DNA from: Bog-532 sp965277615
GTDB taxonomy: Bacteria; Actinomycetota; Actinomycetes; Streptosporangiales; Streptosporangiaceae
Direction of reading: 5' to 3'
Length of the DNA stretch: 64,000 nucleotides
Assembly: GCA_965277615.1 (NCBI GenBank)
Contig: CBDIDG010000004.1
Span: forward strand, 1 to 64,000
Both the position numbers and the translations under genes were made by a program. Under the pieces are notes generated by a model. The model made no database searches. It worked only from the letters and a program-made list of their open reading frames with translations, and had not been told where the DNA came from. Positions 25,139 to 33,204 of this stretch are shown one piece after another (the first letter of the stretch is position 1; each line of letters begins with the position of its first letter).

Positions 25139-26158
25139 ATGCGCTATGAGAGCTCAGTTACCTCACTGTCCTGGATCCCGTCCGAGGCCGTGCCCGCGGG
25201 CATGCGGGTGCCGTTCGACACCGGGATCCTCCACTACGACCCCCCGCCACCCGACGTCGTCGACGACCTTGCGGCCCTGCAGGCGGCGGACCGGTTCCGG
25301 TTCGCCAACGTGCTCCGGGCCTGGATCAAAACCGACCCGGACGGCACGATCACCGGGTACGGCTACGGCGGGGGCGGCCCGGCCGGCGGTTTCCTGGGCG
25401 CGACCACGGTCCGGGCCGGTCTGCTGCACCGCACGTTCCAGGCGGTCCAGCTGCCGGACCGGCAGCGGACACCGGAGGAGGGCCCGGGCTGGGTCCGGTT
25501 CAGCCAGACCGTGGGCGGCCGGACGGCCATCCCCAGCCCGCGGACCGTGTCGCGGCCGCCGTACGTGCAGTGGCAGGCGCCCTTGGTGTGGACCACGCTG
25601 TCGCTGACCCTGCACGCCGACGGCCGGACCGAGTACGCGATGACCGGAGCCAGCCCGTTCCCCCGGCACTGGGTCTACGACGACCAGGGCCGGCTGACGC
25701 ACAAGTCCGGGCTGACCGACCCGAAGTCCTGGAACCGCGACTCGTTCGGCGAGCACACTCCCTGGGGTGATCAGGATTCGGAGGCCCTGGTCACCGCGGT
25801 GGAGACGGCCCTGGAGCGGACCCTTTCCGGGCAGCTGATGCACGGTGCGGCCAAGCCGAGGATCGAAAAGCTGAAGGCCGGGACGACCTTGATCCGCCAA
25901 GGCGAGCCCGGCACCGCGGTCTACCTGCTGCTGGACGGGGTGATCCGGGTGGAGCGGGACGGCCAGGCGCTGGCCGAGTACGGGCCGGGCGTGATGCTGG
26001 GCGAACGAGCGCTGCTGGAAGGCGGCACCCGGACCTCGACCGTCACCGCGGTGACGGCATGCCGGGTGGCGTCGGTTGACGCCAGCCAGTTCGACCGGGA
26101 GGCGCTGACCGCGCTGGCTAGCGGGCACCAGCGGGAGAACGCCGCGCGGGAAAGCTAG
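25139..26158 (+). CDS. Cyclic-nucleotide-binding domain protein with novel N-terminal domain
   Basis: A 339-aa protein. The C-terminal part (about 238-330) is a CRP-like cyclic-nucleotide-binding domain. IEKLKAGTTLIRQGEPG and VYLLLDGVIRVERDG form the beta roll, and GERALLEGGTRTSTVTA is the phosphate-binding cassette with its Glu and Arg, so binding is plausible. No DNA-binding HTH follows, so it is not a CRP-type factor. The N-terminal 230 residues (Trp/Pro/Gly-rich, with GYGYGGGGPAGGFLGATTV) match nothing I recognise. It ends 3 bases inside the MBL gene on the other strand. With a cyclase gene 1 kb away it is a likely local effector. Confidence 0.8.
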   Translation: MRYESSVTSLSWIPSEAVPAGMRVPFDTGILHYDPPPPDVVDDLAALQAADRFRFANVLRAWIKTDPDGTITGYGYGGGGPAGGFLGATTVRAGLLHRTFQAVQLPDRQRTPEEGPGWVRFSQTVGGRTAIPSPRTVSRPPYVQWQAPLVWTTLSLTLHADGRTEYAMTGASPFPRHWVYDDQGRLTHKSGLTDPKSWNRDSFGEHTPWGDQDSEALVTAVETALERTLSGQLMHGAAKPRIEKLKAGTTLIRQGEPGTAVYLLLDGVIRVERDGQALAEYGPGVMLGERALLEGGTRTSTVTAVTACRVASVDASQFDREALTALASGHQRENAARES

Positions 26159-27006
26159 AGCTGGTAGGTGGTGCCTTCGGCGGCCACGATGACCTCCGGC
26201 GGCTGGCCCGGGCGACGGGCCAGCCGCCGGCCGAGCTTGTCCAGAGCCTGGTCGGTGCGGTCCGGCTTGTGGTGGGCCAGCAGCACCCGCCGGGCCTCGG
26301 CCCGGCGGCCCAGCTGCACCGCGTAGTCGGCGGCCGCGTGCCCGAACGCGGCCTCGGCCGCGACCTCACGCGGCTCCATGAAACTGTCGTGGATGAGCAG
26401 GTCCGCACCGGCGGCCAGCGCCATGACGGCTGGGTGGTATTCGCCCCAGCCGTCCGGGCCCGGCCCGGCGGCCGTGGGGCAGTGATCCGGGATGTAGGTC
26501 AGCACCGACCGCCCGTCGCTGACCCGGTACCCGAACGTCCGGCCGCCCTTGTGCGGCACCTCCCGGGCCTCGATCAGGAACCCTTCGGCCTTCAGCGGAC
26601 CCGGCCGGATCGAGCCGAACGTCCAGGCGCCGCGCAAGCCGCGGGGCGTAATCGGGAAGTGCGGCGGGGACATCCCCCGGCCCAGCACCTCCTCCGCGTC
26701 GGCCCCGTCCTCCTGTTCGGGTAGCAGCAGCGCCACCCGTGCGTCCTCGCGGTCACCACCGCGGAAGAACGGCAGGCCGTGCACGTGGTCCCAGTGCAGG
26801 TGCGTGAGCACGATGGTTCCGTCGAACGGCCGGTCCCCGAGCAGGCCCGTCACCGCGCGCAGCCCGGTGCCAGCGTCCAGGATCAGCCGGGGCCCGGGGT
26901 CACCGTCGTGGGCCACGGCCACGCACGAGGTCTGACCGCCATAACGCAGGAAGTCGGCGCCCGGGGCCGGAGTGGACCCGCGGACACCGCACAGGTGGAC
27001 GCGCAT
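26155..27006 (-). CDS. MBL-fold metallo-hydrolase
   Basis: A 283-aa metallo-beta-lactamase-fold enzyme. ATG 27006 gives MRVHLCGVRGSTPAPG, the usual opening of PhnP/RNase Z-like members. Metal ligands are THLHWDHVHGLP (HxHxDH), a downstream His in PDHCPTA, DLLIHDSFM (Asp) and LLAHHKPD (His). RNase Z-like enzymes cleave phosphodiesters, and MBL-fold cyclic-nucleotide phosphodiesterases exist. Here it lies between a cyclic-nucleotide-binding protein and a cyclase, so a cNMP phosphodiesterase role is possible. This is inference only: the class II phosphodiesterase HLDH signature is not exact. Confidence 0.82.
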   Translation of the reverse strand: MRVHLCGVRGSTPAPGADFLRYGGQTSCVAVAHDGDPGPRLILDAGTGLRAVTGLLGDRPFDGTIVLTHLHWDHVHGLPFFRGGDREDARVALLLPEQEDGADAEEVLGRGMSPPHFPITPRGLRGAWTFGSIRPGPLKAEGFLIEAREVPHKGGRTFGYRVSDGRSVLTYIPDHCPTAAGPGPDGWGEYHPAVMALAAGADLLIHDSFMEPREVAAEAAFGHAAADYAVQLGRRAEARRVLLAHHKPDRTDQALDKLGRRLARRPGQPPEVIVAAEGTTYQL

Positions 27007-27044
27007 GGTGCCATGTTCGGGCCCGGTGTGGGCGGGTGGCCAGT

Positions 27045-27077
27045 GTGCTAGCTGCCGTTTCCCGTGGTGGTACCACC
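27045..27077. promoter_or_regulatory. Motif D and 12-bp palindrome upstream of the cyclase fusion
   Basis: gtgctag (27045-27051) and taccacc (27071-27077) match, in opposite orientation, the two boxes found upstream of the permeases, with a 19-base gap against 20 there. The perfect palindrome ggtggtaccacc (27066-27077) overlaps the second box. The orientation relative to the cyclase gene equals that of motifs A and B relative to their permeases. Confidence 0.4.
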
Positions 27078-27138
27078 AGCAGAGGCCGGCGTGGCTGCTC
27101 TCTGGCCCGGTTCGGCCCGGCATGCGACAACTGGATAT

Positions 27139-28476
27139 GTGGAGCACGGTGACGGATCAGCGCCCACGATCGGGGTCTTCCTGGCGGACGACAACCTGAT
27201 CGTGCGAGAAGGCGTGCGCGCCCTGATCGAGCGGCAGCAAGACCTGCACGTGCTCGGGGTGGCAGGTGACTTCGACGGAGTGGTGTCCGGGGTGAGCGAG
27301 ACCCGGCCCCAGGTGCTGGTGACCGACATCCGGATGCCGCCGTCGTTCCAGAGCGAAGGCATCGACGCGGCCAAGGAGGTCCGCAAGCGGCACCCTGGCA
27401 CCGGGATCGTGGTGCTGTCCCAGTACGAGGACCCCGAATACGCGGTCTCGCTGCTGGCCGAGGGGTCGGCGGGCTACGGCTACCTGCTCAAGGATCACGT
27501 GGCCGGGGGCACCCAGCTGGCCGACGCGATCCGCGCCGTGGCCACCGGCGGCACCGCGCTGGACCCGGACATCGTGGCCGCGCTGGTCAACCCGGTGGCG
27601 GCCCCAGGCACACTTCTGCCCGCGGAAGAGGAACTGCTGAGCCTGGTGGCCGAGGGCAAACCGGTCAAGGCCATCGCCGCGGCCCGCCACGTCCCGCCCG
27701 AAGCGGTCGACGATGAGGTGTCGGCGCTGTTCGTGCGGCTGGCCGAGGGTGTGTCCGCGGGCAACCAGGACGCGTTGCAGCGGCTGCGCCTACTGCACCA
27801 GGCCATCGTGGACCGCGAGGAGCAGGGCGAGACCCTCTCGCGGCTGCTGCCTGGCGGGCTGGCCGACAAGCTCCGGCAGGAACACCGCGGCATCGGTGAG
27901 ACGGAAAGACTGGTGGTCACGGTCCTGATGAGCGACATTAGGTCATATTCGACCATCGCGGAGCGGGCCGACCCGAGCCAGCTGGCAGGCCAGCTCAACA
28001 CGCACCGGGCCGCGATGAACCAGGCCATCCTGGGCGAAGGGGGGACGGTCATGCAGTTCGTCGGCGACGCGGTGATGGCCGTGTTCGGCGCCCCGTTCCC
28101 GCAGCCGGACCACGCCGACCGCGCCGTCGTCGCCGCGGCCTCCATGCACGCGCTGCAGGCCGAGATCAACGCGAAGTGGACGGCCGATGGCCTGCCCGAG
28201 TTCGGGCTGGGCCTCGGCCTGTCCACCGGAGAGACGGCCGCGGCCCTGCTCGGGTCGGCCGAACGGCTCGAATACACGCTGGTCGGCGACACCGTGAACC
28301 TGTCCCAGCGGCTGCAGCAACTGGCGGCCAAGGGCGAGACGGTGATCTCCGACGCCACCATGCAGGCGCTGACCGTGCCGGTGCAGGCCACCGCGCTCGG
28401 CGCCCAGCTGGTGAAGGGGCGCGAAGCCCCGGTCATCGCTTACAAGATTGCTGCCAGGGGAGGACACGATGGGTGA
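27139..28476 (+). CDS. Receiver - degenerate LuxR HTH - class III nucleotidyl cyclase fusion
   Basis: A 445-aa protein from GTG 27139; a GTG at 27064 is also in frame, but the added residues look non-coding. Residues 10-125 are a receiver with D63 in VTDIRMPP. Residues about 145-205 align with a LuxR HTH (LLPAEEELLSLVAEGKPVKAIAAARHV) but have lost key positions. Residues about 262-440 are a class III cyclase. The metal Asp residues are in LMSDIRSYST and FVGDAVMAVFG, and the transition-state Asn/Arg lie in YTLVGDTVNLSQRL. It should make cAMP (or cGMP) when phosphorylated. The stop overlaps the ATPase start by 8 bases, so the two are coupled. The likely kinase is at 22820. Confidence 0.9.
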   Translation: MEHGDGSAPTIGVFLADDNLIVREGVRALIERQQDLHVLGVAGDFDGVVSGVSETRPQVLVTDIRMPPSFQSEGIDAAKEVRKRHPGTGIVVLSQYEDPEYAVSLLAEGSAGYGYLLKDHVAGGTQLADAIRAVATGGTALDPDIVAALVNPVAAPGTLLPAEEELLSLVAEGKPVKAIAAARHVPPEAVDDEVSALFVRLAEGVSAGNQDALQRLRLLHQAIVDREEQGETLSRLLPGGLADKLRQEHRGIGETERLVVTVLMSDIRSYSTIAERADPSQLAGQLNTHRAAMNQAILGEGGTVMQFVGDAVMAVFGAPFPQPDHADRAVVAAASMHALQAEINAKWTADGLPEFGLGLGLSTGETAAALLGSAERLEYTLVGDTVNLSQRLQQLAAKGETVISDATMQALTVPVQATALGAQLVKGREAPVIAYKIAARGGHDG

Positions 28477-29188
28477 GATGGACGCGGGGTCGGCGCTGGC
28501 CGTGCGGGGGGTGCGTAAGACGTTCGAATCGGAGAACGCACCGGTCCGGGCGCTGCGCGGGGTGGACCTGGAGGTGAGCCAGAACGACTTCGTCGCGCTG
28601 ATGGGGCCGTCGGGCTGTGGCAAGTCGACGCTGCTGAACCTGGTGGCCGGGCTGGACCAGGCCGACGAGGGGCAGATCTGGGTGGCCGACGAGGAGGTCA
28701 CCGGGCGCAGCGAGGACGACCTGGCCCGGCTGCGCCGCCGCCACATCGGGCTGGTGTTCCAGTTCTTCAACCTGCTCGAAGGCATGACCGTGCTGGAGAA
28801 CGTGGCGCTGCCCGCGGTCATCGCCGGCCGTAAGCGCAAGATGGCCGAGACCCGGGCCCGTGACCTGCTCGACCTGCTCGGCATCGGCGACAAGGCCACC
28901 GCCGTGCCGGGGGTGCTGTCCGGCGGTCAGCGCCAGCGGCTGGCCATCGCCCGGGCCCTGGCCAACGAGCCCACCCTGCTGCTGGCCGACGAGCCCACCG
29001 GGGCGCTGGACTCCCAGGGCGGGGCTGAGGTCATCGAGCTGCTGCGGCGCCTGCACCGTGGCGGCCAGACCATCGTCATGGTCACCCACGACCCTGAGGT
29101 GGCATCGGCCGCGAGCCGTATCGTCCGCATGCGCGACGGGCGCATCGAGGCCCAGGCCCGCGAGGAGTCGGCCGCGGCCCTGCCCTGA
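28469..29188 (+). CDS. MacB/LolD-type ABC transporter ATPase
   Basis: A 239-aa ATPase with Walker A GPSGCGKST, Q-loop LVFQFFNLL, signature LSGGQRQRLAIARAL, Walker B LLLADEPTGALDS and H-loop MVTHDPEVA. The TGALDS and FFNLL features are those of MacB/LolD enzymes that power FtsX-type permeases. ATG 28469 follows aggggagg (28456-28463) by a good distance and overlaps the end of the cyclase gene. It is the only such ATPase in the locus, while three matching permeases are present, so it may serve all of them. Confidence 0.94.
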   Translation: MGEMDAGSALAVRGVRKTFESENAPVRALRGVDLEVSQNDFVALMGPSGCGKSTLLNLVAGLDQADEGQIWVADEEVTGRSEDDLARLRRRHIGLVFQFFNLLEGMTVLENVALPAVIAGRKRKMAETRARDLLDLLGIGDKATAVPGVLSGGQRQRLAIARALANEPTLLLADEPTGALDSQGGAEVIELLRRLHRGGQTIVMVTHDPEVASAASRIVRMRDGRIEAQAREESAAALP

Positions 29189-29204
29189 CGTAGGTAGACA
29201 GGTA

Positions 29205-29253
29205 GGCGATGGCGCCTTTCCCCTTGCTCCAACACGGGGAAAGGCGCCATTGC
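29205..29253. terminator. Hairpin element, copy 2 of a dispersed repeat
   Basis: Arms ggcgatggcgcctttcccc (29205-29223) and ggggaaaggcgccattgcgc (from 29236) surround a loop of about 12 bases. Read on the other strand it matches the element at 11463-11512 through the arms and much of the loop. It lies between the convergent ATPase and permease genes. Confidence 0.75.
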
Positions 29254-29296
29254 GCTTGCCCTGGGACGGAGGGTGCGGCTCGCTGGGGGCGGCTCG

Positions 29297-31744
29297 CTAC
29301 TCGGCGCGGAGGAGGTCGGACGGGCGGGATCTGGCCGCTAGGAGGGCGGGCAGGACCGCGATCAGGTTGGCCGCGGCCAGGACCGCGACGGCCAGCAGGA
29401 CCAGCGGGACGGTCTGGACGACCGAGACCGGGACCACACCGAAGCTGGTGGCGAACAGCCGCCAGGCGGCCTTGCCCGCGGCGATACCCAGCGGGATACC
29501 AGCCACGATGCCGACCAGGACCACCGCGGTGGCCTGCCAGCTGACCACGGCACCGATCTGGCGCCGGAGGAAGCCGAGGACCTTCAGCAGACCGGTCTCG
29601 GCCCGGCGGCGGTGCACGCTGACCACGAGCAGGTGCACCAGCGTGGCCGCGCCGAACAGCGACAGGGCCGCCCCGAACAGCAGCGGGAAGCTGATCGCCT
29701 GGCCGAAGTCGACCAGCTCGGTCGGCTTCTCTTCGCTGACCAGGAAGCCGTCGTACTGGTGGGCGTAACGGGCCAGCGCGGCCGTCCCGGCGGGGCCGGG
29801 AGCGGCGTGCAGCAGTACCGCGTAAACCAGGCTCTGCTGGGCCTTCTGCAGGCAGGCGGATCCGGCCGCAGGGCACTGCGCGTGCAGCAGGCCGCTCACG
29901 GTCAGCGCCGCGCCATTGCCGAATCCCCCGGTGCCGAAACTGGGCGCGAACGAGGCCCGGCCGCTGACCCGGAACCGGCTGGTGCGGGCGGCACCGGTCA
30001 CCGGGTCGTGCACGGTGACCCGGACCTGATCACCGGCCTGGGCGCCGACCCCGCGCAGGGTGGCCGCACCGAGCGCGATGTCCCGGTCACCCTGGGGCAG
30101 CCGGCCATCCACGGCCGACAGCAGGGCCGGGCCGCGGGCCGGACTGAACGCGGCCGTGCGGACGCTGCGCCCGTTGACGTCGATCTCGGCCGCGTCGGCC
30201 AGGGTGATCCGGTCGATGGCTCGGTCTCGCCGCAGGCTCGCCAGCAGCGAGTTTTCGAGGGCGCCATTAATGCCGCCGCCATCGGGCGGGATGTACAGCT
30301 GGAACGGTGCTCCGTACAGGGCGGGTGAGTGGAGGAGCCAGGTCAGGCTGGCGCCGAACACGGTGGTCGCGGCCAGCGCGGTCACCGCCAGGACCGTACC
30401 GAGCAGAGCGGTTCCCACCGGTACCGGAGTGCGGCCCCGGCCGCGTTCCAGCGCGTACCGGACGCCGATCAGAACGCTGGCCGGAGCGCCGATCGCGGCC
30501 ACGCCGCGGACCACGGACCGGGCCAGCCCGGCCGCTGGCGGCACCGCGTCCGGCCGGGCCAGCCGGGCGTGCCGGATCGCGGGCCAGACCGACAACAGCA
30601 CCACCGCGGCCACCACCGAAGGCACGCCGATCAGCGTGACCAGCGGGTCGAGGGTTACCGCACCGGCATGGGCGGTGGCCAGCCGCGCCTCTCCCACCGG
30701 GGTCAGCGGGGACAGCGCCGCGGTCAGCGCCACCGCTCCCGCCGCGCCGGCCAGCCCGATGAGGAACGCCCGGGCCAGGCCGAGCAACACGAACTCGCGG
30801 GCCCGCAGCCCCATCGCCGCCAGCGCGTCATGGTCCGCCGTATCGGTGCTGAACTGCCGGGTCGCGGCCTGCCCGACCACGGCCAGCCCGGCCAGGGCGA
30901 TCAGCCCGGCCAGCACCGCCCAGCCCACCGCCTGCGGGGTGATGGACCGCTGCACGGCGGCCGCGTCGGTGTCCAGGTCGTCGGCGCCCCCGCCGCCCAG
31001 GGGACGCAGCTGGCTGGCGAACGCGGCCTGGTCAGCGGCACCGTGCCGGAGCTTGACGTAGTAGAAGGTCCCCACCTGGGTGTGCGGGTTGACCGCGTCC
31101 GCGTAGGCCCGGGTCGGGAACACGTCGTAGCGGGCCCCGGTGCCGACCGGGAACTCGTTCTCGGTGATGACCAGGCCGGTCACCCGCACGCTGTGCCGCG
31201 GCACCTTGGCCAGCTCGGCCGGGGTCGGGGGCCCGGTCTGGTTCTGGCTCTGGTTTAGCTGAGCCTGGGTGGGCGTGAAGAGCTGAATGACCGAGCCGAC
31301 CCGGACCCCGCTGTCGTCGGCGAACGAAGCCGAGACCAGCGCCTGCCCCGGATTGGACTGATCTGGCATCCGGCCGGCGACCAGCTTGACCGTCCGGGGC
31401 AGGTCTGCTGGGTTGATCTCGAACGCGTCGAAGGAGGTACTGGCGTTGATCGCGGCACACGAGGCGCAGCCGAGCTGGGCCGTGAACGGCGCTCCAATGG
31501 GGGTGACCCGGGCAACCTGCGGGATCTTGGCCAGCTGAGGCAGCGGCCGGCCGGTGTAGACGATGTCGTCGTAGCCGTGGCCAGCGACGAAATCCGGGAA
31601 CGCGGCCGCCGTCGCCCGGGCGGTGGCCGCGGCCGCCATGACCAGCCCGCCCACCAGGGCGACCAGCCCGGCCAGGGCCAGCCACGACTTCCCGTGCTGC
31701 CGCAGCTGAACGCGCAGCAGCAGACCAACACCGCCCACGGTCAT
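29297..31744 (-). CDS. FtsX/MacB-type ABC transporter permease (third paralogue)
   Basis: An 815-aa permease. ATG 31744 gives MTVGGVGLLLRVQLRQHGKSW before TM1 (LALAGLVALVGGLVMAAAA); upstream residues in the same frame are antisense to the next gene. An extracellular domain containing a CASC pair (about 95), an FtsX bundle (about 280-420), a second extracellular domain with CPAAGSAC and a last bundle (about 690-805, ending SDLLRAE) follow. It faces the ATPase gene tail to tail. The cysteine pairs could form disulfides outside the cell and are not seen in the other two paralogues. Confidence 0.88.
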   Translation of the reverse strand: MTVGGVGLLLRVQLRQHGKSWLALAGLVALVGGLVMAAAATARATAAAFPDFVAGHGYDDIVYTGRPLPQLAKIPQVARVTPIGAPFTAQLGCASCAAINASTSFDAFEINPADLPRTVKLVAGRMPDQSNPGQALVSASFADDSGVRVGSVIQLFTPTQAQLNQSQNQTGPPTPAELAKVPRHSVRVTGLVITENEFPVGTGARYDVFPTRAYADAVNPHTQVGTFYYVKLRHGAADQAAFASQLRPLGGGGADDLDTDAAAVQRSITPQAVGWAVLAGLIALAGLAVVGQAATRQFSTDTADHDALAAMGLRAREFVLLGLARAFLIGLAGAAGAVALTAALSPLTPVGEARLATAHAGAVTLDPLVTLIGVPSVVAAVVLLSVWPAIRHARLARPDAVPPAAGLARSVVRGVAAIGAPASVLIGVRYALERGRGRTPVPVGTALLGTVLAVTALAATTVFGASLTWLLHSPALYGAPFQLYIPPDGGGINGALENSLLASLRRDRAIDRITLADAAEIDVNGRSVRTAAFSPARGPALLSAVDGRLPQGDRDIALGAATLRGVGAQAGDQVRVTVHDPVTGAARTSRFRVSGRASFAPSFGTGGFGNGAALTVSGLLHAQCPAAGSACLQKAQQSLVYAVLLHAAPGPAGTAALARYAHQYDGFLVSEEKPTELVDFGQAISFPLLFGAALSLFGAATLVHLLVVSVHRRRAETGLLKVLGFLRRQIGAVVSWQATAVVLVGIVAGIPLGIAAGKAAWRLFATSFGVVPVSVVQTVPLVLLAVAVLAAANLIAVLPALLAARSRPSDLLRAE

Positions 31745-31796
31745 CCTCCCCCGTTCGGCTTGGTGGTGATCAGCGTCCGCCCAATCGGGTGGTGCG

Positions 31797-31840
31797 GGCA
31801 AGGTGGCCAGCCACCGCGGCCCGGTCGTGGTAGCACCCAC
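31797..31840. promoter_or_regulatory. Motif C, weaker two-part site upstream of the third permease
   Basis: ggcaaggtgg (31797-31806) and tagcacccac (31831-31840) correspond to the two boxes of motifs A and B, with 8 of 10 matches in the first box and a gap one base longer. It lies 53 bp before the permease start. Confidence 0.35.
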
Positions 31841-31937
31841 CCGCCGCGCGGCAACGGGAAGTGCCGGCCGGCGCGGCGGTGCCGCTTGACCTCGCGGCCG
31901 TGAGGGCAGAACCTTGCCGGGTGAGGGAGGGGGGCTG

Positions 31938-32711
31938 ATGGCAACCAGGTTGATGCGGCGGGTGCTTCCGCTGGCCGCCATGATGATGATGCTGGGAGCC
32001 AGCGAGCTCACGCTGGCCGGCGGCTTCGCCCAGGCCAGCGTGACTGGGGGCGCGGGCCCGGCCACCGGGATTGTCGGTGTCGCCCCGGCGGCCACGCCGA
32101 GCCAGGCGCCGGCCACCCCGACCACGGCCCCGCCGACCACGGCCCCGCCGACGACCAGCGCCCCCACTCCCCCGGCGCGTCCCTCGTCGGTCGCGCCGTC
32201 ACCGTCGCCCTCGTCGGCGTCTCCGTCCCCGTCGCCATCGGTCAGCGGCTCCCCGACGTCCGGATCGGGGTCGTTCAACCTGGTCTACCTGTGGATCGCG
32301 CTCGCCGTGATCGCCGCGATCGTGGTGATCGCCGTGATCAGCTCGGTGGCACGAGGCCGGACGGCACGGCGCCGGGCCTGGCAGACGAGGGCGGCGGACG
32401 CCTATAACCGCGGATCGGGCCTGTTCCAGGCGGTGCAGGCCGCGACCCAGGCGAGCCAGTACCGGGACCCGAGCGCCGGGACCCGCTGGGCCGACGTGCA
32501 AGCCCGGGCCGAAGACCTGGCCCGGGTCCTGCAGTCACTGCGCGCGGGCGCTCCCGGCGAGTATGAGCGGGCCAGAGTGGACGACGCCATCAACGGCCTG
32601 GACGCGGTGCGGTCGGCGTCACAGGCTAACGACCCAGGCGCGGCCGGGCGGCTGCAGGCGCGGCTGCGGGAGTTCGAGGACGCGATGCAGGCCCTCCGCG
32701 ACCCGCAATAG
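31938..32711 (+). CDS. Single-pass membrane protein with Pro/Ser/Thr-rich exterior
   Basis: A 257-aa protein. ATG 31938 follows gggagggggg. Residues 1-34 look like a signal peptide with a MMMM core (LPLAAMMMMLGASELTLAGG). Residues about 45-110 are low-complexity Pro/Thr/Ser (TTAPPTTAPPTTSAPTPP), probably an extracellular stalk. A TM helix follows at about 117-140 (VYLWIALAVIAAIVVIAVIS), then Arg-rich RGRTARRRAWQ and a helical cytoplasmic domain of about 110 residues. No enzyme motif is seen. The divergent permease at 29297 shares its upstream region, so a link to that transporter is possible but unproved. Confidence 0.75.
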   Translation: MATRLMRRVLPLAAMMMMLGASELTLAGGFAQASVTGGAGPATGIVGVAPAATPSQAPATPTTAPPTTAPPTTSAPTPPARPSSVAPSPSPSSASPSPSPSVSGSPTSGSGSFNLVYLWIALAVIAAIVVIAVISSVARGRTARRRAWQTRAADAYNRGSGLFQAVQAATQASQYRDPSAGTRWADVQARAEDLARVLQSLRAGAPGEYERARVDDAINGLDAVRSASQANDPGAAGRLQARLREFEDAMQALRDPQ

Positions 32712-32767
32712 GGCCAACGGCTAGATACTCCATTTCCCGTGGGTGAGCTTGGTCGTACGTTGACCTT

Positions 32768-33013
32768 ATGAGTTGCACGTACCAGGTGACCATGGGTGAT
32801 CGGGGACAGCTGGTGATCCCGGTCGGCCTGAGAGAGCAAGCGGGACTGCCCGAGGGCACTCCGCTGGTGCTTCTGGAGACGCCTCAAGGAATCGTGCTCC
32901 TGACCCGCTCTCAACTCCGGGAAATAGTCCGGGCAGACCTCGCGGGACAAGATTTCGTGAGTGATCTACTTGCCGGACGCCGCGCTGAGGCCGCCGCCGA
33001 AGACCTGGCTTGA
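32768..33013 (+). CDS. AbrB/SpoVT-type DNA-binding protein, orphan antitoxin-like
   Basis: An 81-aa swapped-hairpin AbrB-fold protein: YQVTMGDRGQLVIPVGLREQAGLPEGTPLVLLETPQ is the classic segment, here in residues 4-40. A short acidic/Ala-rich tail (about 55-81) could contact a toxin. In VapB/MazE-type modules a PIN or MazF toxin follows at once. Here only 191 bp remain before a convergent gene and no toxin is present, so this is either an orphan antitoxin or a plain regulator. Confidence 0.8.
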   Translation: MSCTYQVTMGDRGQLVIPVGLREQAGLPEGTPLVLLETPQGIVLLTRSQLREIVRADLAGQDFVSDLLAGRRAEAAAEDLA

Positions 33014-33204
33014 AGATGTTCGAGCGTCGGGGGACTACGGCGCGGGGGCGGTGGTCGGGAAGGAGGAAGCACGCTAGCGCGACGAACGCGACGGTCATCA
33101 CCGGGATCAGCACGGCGCCCAGGCCGAGGCCGCGCGGGCCAGCAGCATGGCCCCGAGCCACCACTGGTTTCATGCCCGGCCGTGCGGAGGCCGCCACGCA
33201 CCGG

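Noticed and set aside
32766..33173. A minus-strand frame with one hydrophobic stretch (GAVLIPVMTVAFVALACFLL)
   Set aside because: It could be a small membrane protein or a transporter fragment. However, it runs antisense through the AbrB gene, lacks a clear ribosome site and matches no family I know.
33010..33204. Search for a PIN or MazF toxin after the AbrB gene
   Set aside because: No reading frame in the 191-bp gap shows the acidic PIN motifs or MazF strands.
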